Of a stretch of 6,873 bases of DNA, positions 1 to 6,391 are shown piece after piece. Within the stretch, counting starts at the first letter, position 1, and the number at the start of each line of letters is the position of its first letter. This stretch comes from Asaia bogorensis. Its GTDB lineage: Bacteria; Pseudomonadota; Alphaproteobacteria; Acetobacterales; Acetobacteraceae. The notes under the pieces are model-generated. The model saw nothing but the letters and a program-made list of their open reading frames with translations. It ran no database searches and was not told the DNA's origin. The position numbers were made by a program, and so were the translations under genes. The DNA lies in contig CAMCEP010000149.1 in assembly GCA_945873675.1 (NCBI GenBank), forward strand, positions 1-6,873. Direction: 5' to 3'.

Positions 1-452
1 ATCATGCGCGGCAGGCGATGCAGCCCGCCAGCGCCCGCGACAAGCCCAACACGCGGTTCGGGCAGGGCGAATAACGCGTTTTCGGATGCGATGATCAGAT
101 CACACGCAAGTGCGATTTCAAAACCGCCGCCCATGGCAATGCCATTCACCGCGGCAATCACGGGCTTTTCCAGATCAAAGCGGCTGGTGAGGCCGGCAAA
201 GCCGCTTGGCGGCATGGGCCGGCGCTTGCCGGCGGCCTGAATTTTCAGATCATTGCCGGCAGAAAAAGCGCGATCCCCAGCACCGGTGACAATGCCGACC
301 CAAAGATCTGGGCTGGCGGCGAACTCGTCCCAGATCGCTTCCAATTCCTCATGCGCATCGGCATGCAGCGCGTTCATCACCTCGGGCCGGTTCAGCGTGA
401 CAATGCGCAGGCGGCCTTCATCCTGCACCGTGCAGAAACGATAATCGGTCAT
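1..452 (-). CDS. Enoyl-CoA hydratase/isomerase family protein (crotonase fold), C-terminus beyond the window
   Basis: The first 150 residues are visible; the rest lies off the left edge (full-length members are about 260 residues). Crotonase-family enzymes typically hydrate trans-2-enoyl-CoA in the cytoplasm during acid breakdown. Seen: an N-terminal LNRPEVMNAL (20-29), the oxyanion-hole segment FSAGNDLK (63-70), then NGIAMGGGFEIALACDL (103-119) and LPEPRVGLVAGAGG (130-143). Glu112 and Glu132 are spaced as the two catalytic glutamates of rat crotonase (Glu144, Glu164), so true hydratase activity is likely. The SAGxDLK form also occurs in carnitinyl-CoA dehydratases (CaiD), so the exact substrate is open. 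The ATG overlaps the TGA of the upstream synthetase gene as ATGA, and a strong ribosome site sits 8 bases before it. The two genes should be co-transcribed and translationally coupled. Family call is secure; substrate is unknown. Confidence 0.93.
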   Translation of the reverse strand, partial: MTDYRFCTVQDEGRLRIVTLNRPEVMNALHADAHEELEAIWDEFAASPDLWVGIVTGAGDRAFSAGNDLKIQAAGKRRPMPPSGFAGLTSRFDLEKPVIAAVNGIAMGGGFEIALACDLIIASENALFALPEPRVGLVAGAGGLHRLPRM

Positions 453-2596
453 GCGGTTTTCTCCTTTTCGGATGATAGAATCATCAAGGCATCAAGCACG
501 CTGCACCCTTCGCCGGCCGCGTGAACCCGGACGGGATTGAGATCAAGCTCCTGCAAGCGATCGCCCAAGGACGCACCAAATTCAGAAACGCGGCTGATCA
601 GCCCAGCCAATGCCGGAATATCGGCGGCAGCGCTGCCCCGTACACCCTCAAGCAAGGCAAAGGCACGCAAACGACACAACATGGCCAGGGCTTCTGCGGG
701 TGAAACCGGTGCGGGGGCGAAGGTGACATCGCGCAGCACTTCAACATGAATACCGCCAAAGCCGACCATGATCATATGGCCGAAATCCCGATCTCGTCTC
801 ACTCCCAAAATCATTTCAACGCCAGGCATTGCCATGGGTTCAACCAGCACGCCGCTTAACGCTGCATCCGGTGCAAAGCCACGCGCAGCCGCCATGATAC
901 GATCAAACGCGCTATTGGCTGCGGCGCCATCCTTGATATCAAGCGCAATGCCGGACGCTTCTGTCTTGTGCGGGATCTCGCGCGATTGAATCTTGAGCGC
1001 GACCGCTGTCCCGAAACGGGCTTGGGCAGCGGCTGCATCTTCCGCGCTGCGCGCAAGAATGTGTGGCGGCATGGGAAGTCCTGCGGCGCGCAGAATGTTT
1101 TTTGCTTCATATTCCGCAAGCCCCCCTTGCTGTCCTTTCAGCAGCGTCGCGACTTCGGGCGCAAGGGCCAATGCTTGTGACGGCGCAAGCAGGGCAGGGC
1201 GCGTAGTTTCCAGAAATTCCTGATACTGCGCCATGGCAGCCAATGCGCGCACCGTGCCGGTGGCAGTGGCGAAACAATGCAGCCCAAGCCCATCCAATAA
1301 GGCGCGGGAAGCATCCGATACCAGCGTATAGCTATGCAAAAGAACGGGTTTTGGCCCGCGCGCGAAATCGCAAATGGCTTCCCCCTCGCGCTTCAAGCGT
1401 GCTTCATGTGCGAAGGAACCGGCAAGGATGAAGGCATCAATGTAAGGCGCATCATGGAGAATGTTCAGCGCATCCACGAAGCTCGCGGCGCCCTGGCCAC
1501 CGCCGGCGCCTTGGCCCGTGAGGTCAACGGGGTTCACCGGCGATCCATAGGCGGGCATGATGGCGCGCAAGCGCGCTTGCCGTTCCAGGTCAATTTCCGG
1601 CACTTCCAGACCGAAGCGCGCACAGGCATCGGCCAACCAAACGCCCGTACCACCTGAAGGTGAAATCACCGCCACGCGCCGGCCTGCAGGCAGGCTATGC
1701 TTCACCAGGCCCGCGGCAATATCCAGCAATTCATCCTGATCATCCCCGCGCAGCACGCCATGGCGCGCCAACATCGCATCACAAGCGGCATCTTCGCCGC
1801 CAAGCGCACCAGTATGGGAAGCCGCTGCCCGGCGTCCCGCATCGGAACGCCCTGCCTTGCCAAGGATCACCGGCTTGCCGCGCCGCGCGGCTTCCTTGGC
1901 CATGGCCAAGAACGCATCAGGCCGCGTGAAGCTTTCCAGATACAGCAATAGCGCCGCCGTGCCGTCATCTTCGATCAAATGCTGCGCGAAAGCCGCCAGG
2001 TCCAGGTCAACCTGATTGCCGACACTCACAATCGTGCCAAAGGAAAGCCCCTGCGCAGCGCCACGATTGAACAGCGCAAAGCCAAGACCGCCGCTTTGCG
2101 CGACGACGCTTATATCGCGCCCAAGGGGGCCCGCGATGCTTTTGACATGAACTGCCGGGCTGAAGGTGGGCGCGATCTTGGCACGAATATTGAAAAAACC
2201 TTCGGCATTCGGGCCCGCCACGCGAATGCCGGTCCGTTCAATTACCGCGTGCAAATCACGCTGCAAGGCGGCACCTTCAACACCTGCTTCTCCGAAGCCG
2301 GAACTGAAGACAATGGCGCCCGTAATCCCCGCCGCTGCGCAATCAGCAACCGCCTGTGCAACAATGGGTGCCGGTACGGCGATTAGGGCCAAATCAATCG
2401 GGCCAGGGGCTTCACTGATGGTCTTGAAAGCTGGCAACCCATGCAGAACACCACCGCGCGGATTGATCGGCAAAAGCTGTCCTTCATAGCCGCAGGAAAT
2501 CAGCGTCGCCATGATCTTACCGCCGATCTTCGCACTCCCTTCGGAAGCGCCAATAACGGCGATGCCCCGGGGGTTCAGAAAATACTCTGGAAGCAA
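449..2596 (-). CDS. ADP-forming acyl-CoA synthetase (acetate--CoA ligase family, fused alpha-beta)
   Basis: A 715-residue cytoplasmic enzyme of the NDP-forming acyl-CoA synthetase family, which interconverts acid + ATP + CoA with acyl-CoA + ADP + phosphate through phosphohistidine. Domains in order: CoA-binding Rossmann domain (about 8-130, GIAVIGASEG at 11-20); succinyl-CoA-ligase-like domain (about 150-295) with AQSGGLG (166-172) and SHTGALGG (260-267), whose His261 matches the phosphorylated alpha histidine; a second ligase-type domain (about 305-460); C-terminal ATP-grasp (about 490-705) with ALKIQSREIPHKTEASG (533-549), VGFGGIHVEVLRD (611-623) and ELDLNPV (683-689). His543 falls where a second active-site histidine has been reported in the archaeal enzyme (from memory). 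No C-terminal GNAT acetyltransferase domain follows, so it is not a Pat-type protein acetylase. Length is normal and no frameshift is seen. The TTG start follows a good ribosome site and begins the protein just before the usual FLNPRGIAVIGAS. It heads an operon with the hydratase. Substrate is unknown; acetate is not implied. Confidence 0.93.
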   Translation of the reverse strand: MLPEYFLNPRGIAVIGASEGSAKIGGKIMATLISCGYEGQLLPINPRGGVLHGLPAFKTISEAPGPIDLALIAVPAPIVAQAVADCAAAGITGAIVFSSGFGEAGVEGAALQRDLHAVIERTGIRVAGPNAEGFFNIRAKIAPTFSPAVHVKSIAGPLGRDISVVAQSGGLGFALFNRGAAQGLSFGTIVSVGNQVDLDLAAFAQHLIEDDGTAALLLYLESFTRPDAFLAMAKEAARRGKPVILGKAGRSDAGRRAAASHTGALGGEDAACDAMLARHGVLRGDDQDELLDIAAGLVKHSLPAGRRVAVISPSGGTGVWLADACARFGLEVPEIDLERQARLRAIMPAYGSPVNPVDLTGQGAGGGQGAASFVDALNILHDAPYIDAFILAGSFAHEARLKREGEAICDFARGPKPVLLHSYTLVSDASRALLDGLGLHCFATATGTVRALAAMAQYQEFLETTRPALLAPSQALALAPEVATLLKGQQGGLAEYEAKNILRAAGLPMPPHILARSAEDAAAAQARFGTAVALKIQSREIPHKTEASGIALDIKDGAAANSAFDRIMAAARGFAPDAALSGVLVEPMAMPGVEMILGVRRDRDFGHMIMVGFGGIHVEVLRDVTFAPAPVSPAEALAMLCRLRAFALLEGVRGSAAADIPALAGLISRVSEFGASLGDRLQELDLNPVRVHAAGEGCSVLDALMILSSEKEKTA
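461..468 (-). promoter_or_regulatory. Ribosome binding site of the enoyl-CoA hydratase gene
   Basis: AAAAGGAG on the minus strand ends 8 bases before the ATG at 452. It lies inside the last codons of the acyl-CoA synthetase gene (its Glu-Lys-Glu-Lys tail). This fixes the hydratase start and supports coupled translation of the pair. Confidence 0.75.
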
Positions 2597-2603
2597 GGTG
2601 TTT

Positions 2604-2610
2604 CTCCCTC
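2604..2610 (-). promoter_or_regulatory. Ribosome binding site that selects the TTG start of the acyl-CoA synthetase
   Basis: GAGGGAG on the minus strand ends 7 bases before TTG at 2596-2594. The nearest upstream ATG, just before this site, is in another frame, so TTG is the most likely start. Confidence 0.65.
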
Positions 2611-2613
2611 ATG

Positions 2614-2651
2614 CGGCATTGCCGTCTCCGGTTGAAGCATAGGCATTGCCG
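2614..2651 (-). repeat. Pair of GGCATTGCCG direct repeats, possible operator
   Basis: GGCATTGCCG occurs at 2615-2624 and 2642-2651, 27 bases start to start. The first copy is part of an 11-base palindrome, CGGCATTGCCG (2614-2624). The second keeps a 9-base palindrome, GGCATTGCC. The first ends just upstream of the ribosome site of the synthetase gene, where a repressor could block transcription. Operator function is inference; short GC-rich palindromes also arise by chance. Strand is assigned only by proximity to the synthetase gene. Confidence 0.3.
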
Positions 2652-2674
2652 CAAGCCTTACGCCATAGGGGGAG

Positions 2675-2785
2675 GTTGACGCGTCGCATGAGAGCTTTCA
2701 GGCTGCACGAAACAACGGCGCGGAAAGGCCAAGACGCCTGGCGCTGAAGCCGGAGAAGGTGCCGCGCCATGGCGTTGACGCGTCG
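2675..2785. repeat. 12-base direct repeat GTTGACGCGTCG with a GACGCGTC palindrome
   Basis: GTTGACGCGTCG occurs at 2675-2686 and again at 2774-2785, 99 bases apart. Each copy holds the perfect palindrome GACGCGTC. The second copy encodes Leu-Thr-Arg-Arg at the start of the receptor signal peptide; the first lies in the divergent intergenic region. No convincing -35/-10 pair was found in 2597-2768: TTGACG at 2676 could serve as a -35, but nothing close to TATAAT follows at the right distance. Confidence 0.35.
2752..2759 (+). promoter_or_regulatory. Ribosome binding site of the first TctC-like receptor
   Basis: GGAGAAGG lies 9 bases before the ATG at 2769. It supports that start over the in-frame ATG eight codons later, which would remove the Arg-Arg of the signal peptide. 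Confidence 0.55.
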
Positions 2786-3752
2786 GACAACAATGATTGG
2801 GCTTGGTGGCATGGCTGCTGCCCCATCGGTACTGGCTCAGCCAAGCATCATGCCCGCCTGGCCATCGCGCCCGCTGCGATTGGTCGTGACTTTTGCGCCT
2901 GGTGGTTCAACTGACCTGATTGCGCGCCTGGTTGCGACCGGTTTGCAGGAGCGCCTGGGTCAGCCGGTGATTGTGGAAAATCGCGCCGGCGCTGGGGGCA
3001 CCATCGCAACCACCCATGTCGCGCGCTCTGAACCTGATGGCTATACCATGGTGCTCGCTTCCAGCACTGTCATGGCGATTGGGCCGTCGCTTTACCGGAA
3101 CGTGCAATATGATCCGATCCGAGACTTCAGCCATGTGGTGCTGCTTTCGACCAATCATCTTGTTTTCGTCATGAATAATCGCGTGCCAGCGCGCAATTTG
3201 AATGATCTGGTGCGACTGGCAGGGACAACCAATGGCGGGCTGAATATGGCGTCGTCAGGATCCGGCTCGCTCAATCACATGCTCATTGTGCTGTTTGGCA
3301 ATGTGAGTGGCGCAACCTTGAATCATGTTGCCTATCGCGGCGCAGGCCCGGCCATGGCGGCGGTGCTGGGTGGCGAAGTGCATGGCATGTCTGACAGCCT
3401 TCCTTCCGCCGCAGCGCACATCAAGCAAGGCTCCGTTCGCGGCATCGGCATCGCCGGAGAAGCGCGCAGCCCAAGCTTTCCCGATATCCCCACCTTCCGC
3501 GAACAGGGTTTTGATTTGGTGAGCTATGGATGGTTTGGCCTATCCATGCCAAGCGCAACACCCGCGCCCATTGTTGATCGGCTGCATCGTGAGGTAAGTG
3601 AGGTTTTGAAAACACCCCACGTGGTTGATCGCATGGCAGAATTTGATGCGACGCCAGGCAGTATCTCGCGCGAAGCGTATTCCGCCATGGTCAGGGCGGA
3701 TTTCGAAAGATGGGGGCCCTTGGTGCGCGCTTCCGGTGCCGTAGCCGAATAA
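2769..3752 (+). CDS. TTT-family (TctC/Bug) periplasmic solute-binding receptor, copy 1
   Basis: A 327-residue secreted receptor; Bug proteins bind carboxylates or related small molecules in the periplasm and deliver them to a TctA/TctB membrane pair. The N-terminus (LTRRTTMIGLGG, then a short hydrophobic run) looks like a Tat-type signal, with likely cleavage after Ala23 (VLA-Q). Family marks are FAPGGSTDLIAR (42-53, first ligand loop), VENRAGAGGT (69-78), PDGYTM (89-94), LYRNVQYDPIRDF (108-120), ASSGSGSLNHM (161-171), VAYRGAGPA (187-195) and FPDIPTFREQGF (237-248). Length is typical. It diverges from the synthetase operon across 172 bases, suggesting shared control and a link between uptake and CoA activation. 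No tctA or tctB follows; the next gene is convergent. It differs clearly from the two tandem receptors downstream (PGGSTD rather than GGGVDA; no GSDDHL). Ligand unknown. Confidence 0.93.
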   Translation: MALTRRTTMIGLGGMAAAPSVLAQPSIMPAWPSRPLRLVVTFAPGGSTDLIARLVATGLQERLGQPVIVENRAGAGGTIATTHVARSEPDGYTMVLASSTVMAIGPSLYRNVQYDPIRDFSHVVLLSTNHLVFVMNNRVPARNLNDLVRLAGTTNGGLNMASSGSGSLNHMLIVLFGNVSGATLNHVAYRGAGPAMAAVLGGEVHGMSDSLPSAAAHIKQGSVRGIGIAGEARSPSFPDIPTFREQGFDLVSYGWFGLSMPSATPAPIVDRLHREVSEVLKTPHVVDRMAEFDATPGSISREAYSAMVRADFERWGPLVRASGAVAE

Positions 3753-3786
3753 ACGCGCATTGGGACGCAGCAGGCCCGGGCGTGAG

Positions 3787-4233
3787 TCACCCCTCGGCAA
3801 TCGCCTGATCACGCGTCAGCATCAATTGCCGGAGCGCATCCGAAATCGGTGCCTTGGCGCCAGTCGCGTTATTCACAATCACGCAAACCGCGCGCCCAGA
3901 ACATAACAGCCCATCGCGCCACAACCCATATTCATGGATGAAGGAACTGCGCCGGAAACTGACGGCACGCACGGTCAGCAGCACATCCTCATTGAAATGG
4001 CCGGGGCGGAGGTACTTGGCTTCGATTGAACCTACCACAGGCCCTTCCGCATCCGCACCAAAGCGCCCGCCAGAGGCAAGCCACCAATCAATGCGCATAT
4101 CCTCAAACATGGTGAGATAGGCCGCGTGATTGATATGGGCGTAGATGTCGCATTGGATCCAGCGAATACGATGCCGCCGCGCCATGGCCCAATGGCCTTC
4201 TACCTGGAATTCTGCCCGTGTTGCTGCGTCCAT
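3787..4233 (-). CDS. Hotdog-fold acyl-CoA thioesterase (4HBT/YbgC-like family)
   Basis: A 148-residue cytoplasmic protein of the 4-hydroxybenzoyl-CoA thioesterase family, whose members hydrolyse acyl-CoA to acid and CoA, usually as tetramers. Seen: RIRWIQCDIYAHINHAAYL (22-40), with the D-x-x-x-H-x-N pattern (Asp29, His33, Asn35) in which the Asp is the usual catalytic residue, followed by FEDMRIDWW (43-51). A central EAKYLRPGHFNEDVLLTV (71-88) matches the family's second strand region, and FIHEYGLWRDGLLCSGRAVCV (from 98) the later strands. I chose ATG at 4233 because AGGGG lies 7 bases upstream and length is normal. The frame stays open to 4539, but that extension would cross the divergent promoter region and run antisense into the next receptor. 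A later start at Met17 is possible. It ends 34 bases from the convergent receptor stop, with no clear terminator. Substrate unknown. Confidence 0.88.
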   Translation of the reverse strand: MDAATRAEFQVEGHWAMARRHRIRWIQCDIYAHINHAAYLTMFEDMRIDWWLASGGRFGADAEGPVVGSIEAKYLRPGHFNEDVLLTVRAVSFRRSSFIHEYGLWRDGLLCSGRAVCVIVNNATGAKAPISDALRQLMLTRDQAIAEG

Positions 4234-4240
4234 TGCCTGA

Positions 4241-4245
4241 CCCCT
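4241..4245 (-). promoter_or_regulatory. Ribosome binding site of the thioesterase
   Basis: AGGGG on the minus strand lies 7 bases before the ATG at 4233. It decides this start against the longer open frame that continues upstream. Confidence 0.5.
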
Positions 4246-4298
4246 GATGATGTTCGGGGCTGTTTTTAGCCGGATAAGGCGCCCTTGGCATCTTGCGC

Positions 4299-4331
4299 GC
4301 CCGGGTGGCCCGCGAATTTTCTTGCCCGGGT
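4299..4331. repeat. Pair of GCCCGGGT direct repeats near the promoter
   Basis: GCCCGGGT occurs at 4299-4306 and 4324-4331, 25 bases apart, in the 144-base gap between the thioesterase and the tandem receptors. Each holds the palindrome CCCGGG. The second copy overlaps the proposed -35 box of the receptor promoter. A regulator site is possible but the repeat is short. Confidence 0.25.
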
Positions 4332-4349
4332 CGCCTGAAGCGCTAACAT
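4322..4349 (+). promoter_or_regulatory. Candidate sigma-70-like promoter for the tandem receptors
   Basis: TTGCCC (4322-4327) and TAACAT (4344-4349) are separated by 16 bases; each matches 4 of 6 consensus positions. The implied transcript start near 4356 leaves a short leader of about 22 bases before the ATG at 4378. Visual match only. Confidence 0.35.
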
Positions 4350-4377
4350 CCAAGGCAAGAAAGACATTGGGGGAAGC

Positions 4378-5349
4378 ATGCTCACGCGGCGTCAGGTATC
4401 CGGTTTGGCAGGCGGCTTGCTGGCTGCGCCTTGGGTCAAGCGGGCGCAGGCGGCTTGGCCGCAGGATCGCGCCATTGAAGTGATTGTGCCCTTCCCGCCG
4501 GGTGGGGGCGTGGATGCGGTGGCGCGTTTCGCGACGCATCAGGTAACGCCGCGCCTGCCGGGGGTGCGCTTTGTCATCAGCAATCGTCCTGGCGCCTCTG
4601 GCCAGCTTGGCATGGAAGCCATCTTCAACGCGGCACCGGATGGCTATACGCTTGGCACCATCGGAAGCTTGAATGTCTCCACCCTGCCGCTGGAACGCCC
4701 GGTGCGCTGGAAGGCGGAGGAATTCACCTATATCGCCAATATTGTTGATGATGCCTGCGGTTTATGGGTATTGGCGAATTCGCCCTTGCGCAGCCTGAAT
4801 GATGTGGTTGCAAGGCTCCGCGAAAAGCCTGAAGCGCTTTCTGTCGGCAGCGCTGCCGGCGTTGGTTCCGATGATCATCTAGTGCTGCTGGGCCTCGAAG
4901 AAGCGGCCAATATTCGCGCTTTGCATGCGCCCTTCAATGGCACTGCGCAGGTGCAACGGGATTTGCTTTCTGGTGCCGTTGATATTGCGTCCTTCAACAT
5001 GAGTGAGGGCATTGTGCTGATGCGTGAAGGGCGCATCCGCTGTCTGGCTCAGGCATCCCCCACGCGCTGGTCTGCCGCCGCGCAAGTGCCAACCTTCCGC
5101 GAATTTGGCTTCGATGTGGTCATCGGCAGCGCGCGCGGCATTGTCGGCCCACCCGGCCTGCCGGCGGAAACCGTGCGGATGCTGGAAGCCGCCTTCCGCG
5201 AAACCCTGGCCGACCCCCGCTTCGCGCAGGAGGCGGAGAAGGTCTCGCTGCCGCTTCGCCCCCTTGTGGGGGCGGAATATCGCGCCATGGTGCTGGAGGA
5301 AGGTGAGGCAGTGCGCGCGCTTTTCGCCCGCAGGCCCTGGCGGCGGTGA
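4378..5349 (+). CDS. TTT-family (TctC/Bug) periplasmic solute-binding receptor, copy 2 (tandem pair, first)
   Basis: A 323-residue secreted receptor of the tripartite tricarboxylate transporter family, expected to capture an organic acid in the periplasm. The N-terminus LTRRQVSGLAGGLLAAPWV has twin arginines (Tat-type look), with likely cleavage after Ala25 (AQA-A). Family marks: VPFPPGGGVDAVAR (37-50, ligand loop), SNRPGASGQLGMEA (68-81), PDGYTLG (87-93), VPTFREFGF (237-245). GSDDHL (163-168) and a C-terminal RPWR are shared with the next gene but absent from copy 1. ATG at 4378 follows a purine-rich GGGGGAAG, slightly close to the start. The next receptor begins 26 bases after its stop, so the two are very likely co-transcribed. 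The pair looks like an old tandem duplication, roughly 40-50 percent identical by eye. No tctA/tctB is adjacent. Ligand unknown. Confidence 0.92.
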   Translation: MLTRRQVSGLAGGLLAAPWVKRAQAAWPQDRAIEVIVPFPPGGGVDAVARFATHQVTPRLPGVRFVISNRPGASGQLGMEAIFNAAPDGYTLGTIGSLNVSTLPLERPVRWKAEEFTYIANIVDDACGLWVLANSPLRSLNDVVARLREKPEALSVGSAAGVGSDDHLVLLGLEEAANIRALHAPFNGTAQVQRDLLSGAVDIASFNMSEGIVLMREGRIRCLAQASPTRWSAAAQVPTFREFGFDVVIGSARGIVGPPGLPAETVRMLEAAFRETLADPRFAQEAEKVSLPLRPLVGAEYRAMVLEEGEAVRALFARRPWRR

Positions 5350-5363
5350 CGTCAAACCATCAC

Positions 5364-5369
5364 AGGAGG
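5364..5369 (+). promoter_or_regulatory. Ribosome binding site of the third receptor
   Basis: A consensus AGGAGG lies 6 bases before the ATG at 5376. It fixes that start rather than the in-frame GTG at 5346, which overlaps the previous stop and would place ten polar residues before the signal peptide. Confidence 0.8.
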
Positions 5370-5375
5370 AAACCC

Positions 5376-6344
5376 ATGATCCAACGTCGTGCCCTGCTGG
5401 CGGCAACCCCTTTGCTGGCAAGCCCCGCCATCCTTTCCGCACAAACAGTCTGGCCCAATGATCGCCCCGTTGAGGTGATTGTGCTTGCCGCGGCTGGCGG
5501 CGGTGTGGATGCGATGACCCGCCTGGTCATGCCCCTGATCGCGCAGCAAATCCCCGGCATGCGTGTTGTTGTGCTGAATCGGCCCGGCGCCGGAGGCCAG
5601 ATTGGGCTGGAAGCAACCTTCAACGCGGCAGGCGATGGCTATACGCTTGGTTCCACCACCTTTCCTGCCCATAACGCCTTTCCGATCGAACGGCAGGTGC
5701 GGTATCGCCCGCTTGATTTCACCTTCATTTGCAATGTGGTCGAAGATGCCAATTGCTTTTACGTGCGTGCCGAAAGCCCTTTTAGATCCCTGCCGGATCT
5801 GGTGGCGGCGGCCAAGGCGCGCCCTGGCCAATTAAGCTGCGGCAATACCGGCATTGGCAGCGATGACCATTTATTCGCGCTGCATTTTGAAGAATTGGCC
5901 GGCTTGCAGAAAATGATCCACGTGCCCTTTACCGGCACAGCGCCGTTGCTGCCGCAATTGCTTGGCGGCAATCTCGATGTCGCGGCGCTGAATGTCTATG
6001 ACGCGCTGCCCTTGGTGCGGGAGGGAAAACTGCGCATTCTGGCGCAGGCGGCCGCAGCCCGGGCACCCGAGGCCGCCGATGTGCCAACCTTTCGCGAATT
6101 GGGTTTTGATCTGGTGCATGGTGCAAGCCGCGGCATTCTGGGCCCACCCAATATGCCGCCGCTGGTGGCGGAAAAACTGATTGCTGCCGCGCGGATTGCG
6201 CTGGCCAGTGAGGAATTCAAACGCGAAGCCGCGCGGGTCTTCATGCCGCTCAATCCCATGTTCGGGGCAGACTACAAGGCCTTTGCGGAACGATCCTTTG
6301 CCGATTTGCAAAGGCTGTGGCGCGTGCGGCCTTGGCGGGAATAG
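5376..6344 (+). CDS. TTT-family (TctC/Bug) periplasmic solute-binding receptor, copy 3 (tandem pair, second)
   Basis: A 322-residue secreted receptor, paralogue of the gene immediately upstream and expected to share its transcript. Signal peptide: MIQRRALLAATPLLASPA with twin arginines, likely cleavage after Ala22 (LSA-Q). Shared with its partner: VEVIV (32-36), GGGVDA (41-46), NRPGAGGQIGLEATFNAA (68-85), DGYTLG (87-92), GSDDHL (161-166), VPTFRELGFD (236-245), RGILGPP (252-258) and a C-terminal RPWR (317-320). The first ligand loop is unusual: LAAAGGGVD replaces the common FPPGGGVD form seen in copy 2, so both prolines are lost. Cysteines at 119, 127 and 155 are more than expected for a Bug protein. 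These differences suggest a changed ligand rather than a redundant copy. It ends 47 bases from the convergent HupE/UreJ gene. No transporter membrane genes are adjacent. Confidence 0.92.
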   Translation: MIQRRALLAATPLLASPAILSAQTVWPNDRPVEVIVLAAAGGGVDAMTRLVMPLIAQQIPGMRVVVLNRPGAGGQIGLEATFNAAGDGYTLGSTTFPAHNAFPIERQVRYRPLDFTFICNVVEDANCFYVRAESPFRSLPDLVAAAKARPGQLSCGNTGIGSDDHLFALHFEELAGLQKMIHVPFTGTAPLLPQLLGGNLDVAALNVYDALPLVREGKLRILAQAAAARAPEAADVPTFRELGFDLVHGASRGILGPPNMPPLVAEKLIAAARIALASEEFKREAARVFMPLNPMFGADYKAFAERSFADLQRLWRVRPWRE

Positions 6345-6391
6345 CGCATCGTCAAGGCAAAAGGGATAAATTGGCGGCTGGGAGAAAGCTT

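Noticed and set aside
1979..2386. 135-residue plus-strand open frame inside the acyl-CoA synthetase gene
   Set aside because: It is opposite conserved CoA-binding and ligase motifs on the minus strand; its composition is that of a shadow frame.
2676..2747. Small frame in the divergent intergenic region (TTG at 2676 or ATG at 2688, stop at 2745-2747)
   Set aside because: Only 19-23 codons, no properly spaced ribosome site for the TTG, and no leader-peptide pattern such as a run of one residue followed by a hairpin.
3753..3786. Possible bidirectional terminator between the first receptor and the thioesterase
   Set aside because: Only a short GCCCGGGC palindrome is seen, without a proper stem-loop or T run on either strand. 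The 6345-6391 gap likewise shows no hairpin.
4302..4320. CGGG-TGG-CCCG hairpin followed by AATTTT as a terminator
   Set aside because: The stem is only four pairs and it sits upstream of both divergent genes, where a terminator would have no transcript to end.
4234..4539. N-terminal extension of the thioesterase frame to 250 residues on the minus strand
   Set aside because: The extension is basic and low in family signal, crosses the divergent control region and overlaps the start of the tandem receptor gene. The 148-residue form has a ribosome site and normal family length.
5346..5375. GTG start at 5346 for the third receptor, overlapping the previous stop as GTGA
   Set aside because: A consensus AGGAGG precedes the ATG at 5376, and that start gives a clean signal peptide.
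4879..5442. 187-residue open frame antisense to the second receptor
   Set aside because: It lies opposite a well-supported coding gene, shows no recognisable domain, and fits the usual antisense openness of GC-rich codon bias.
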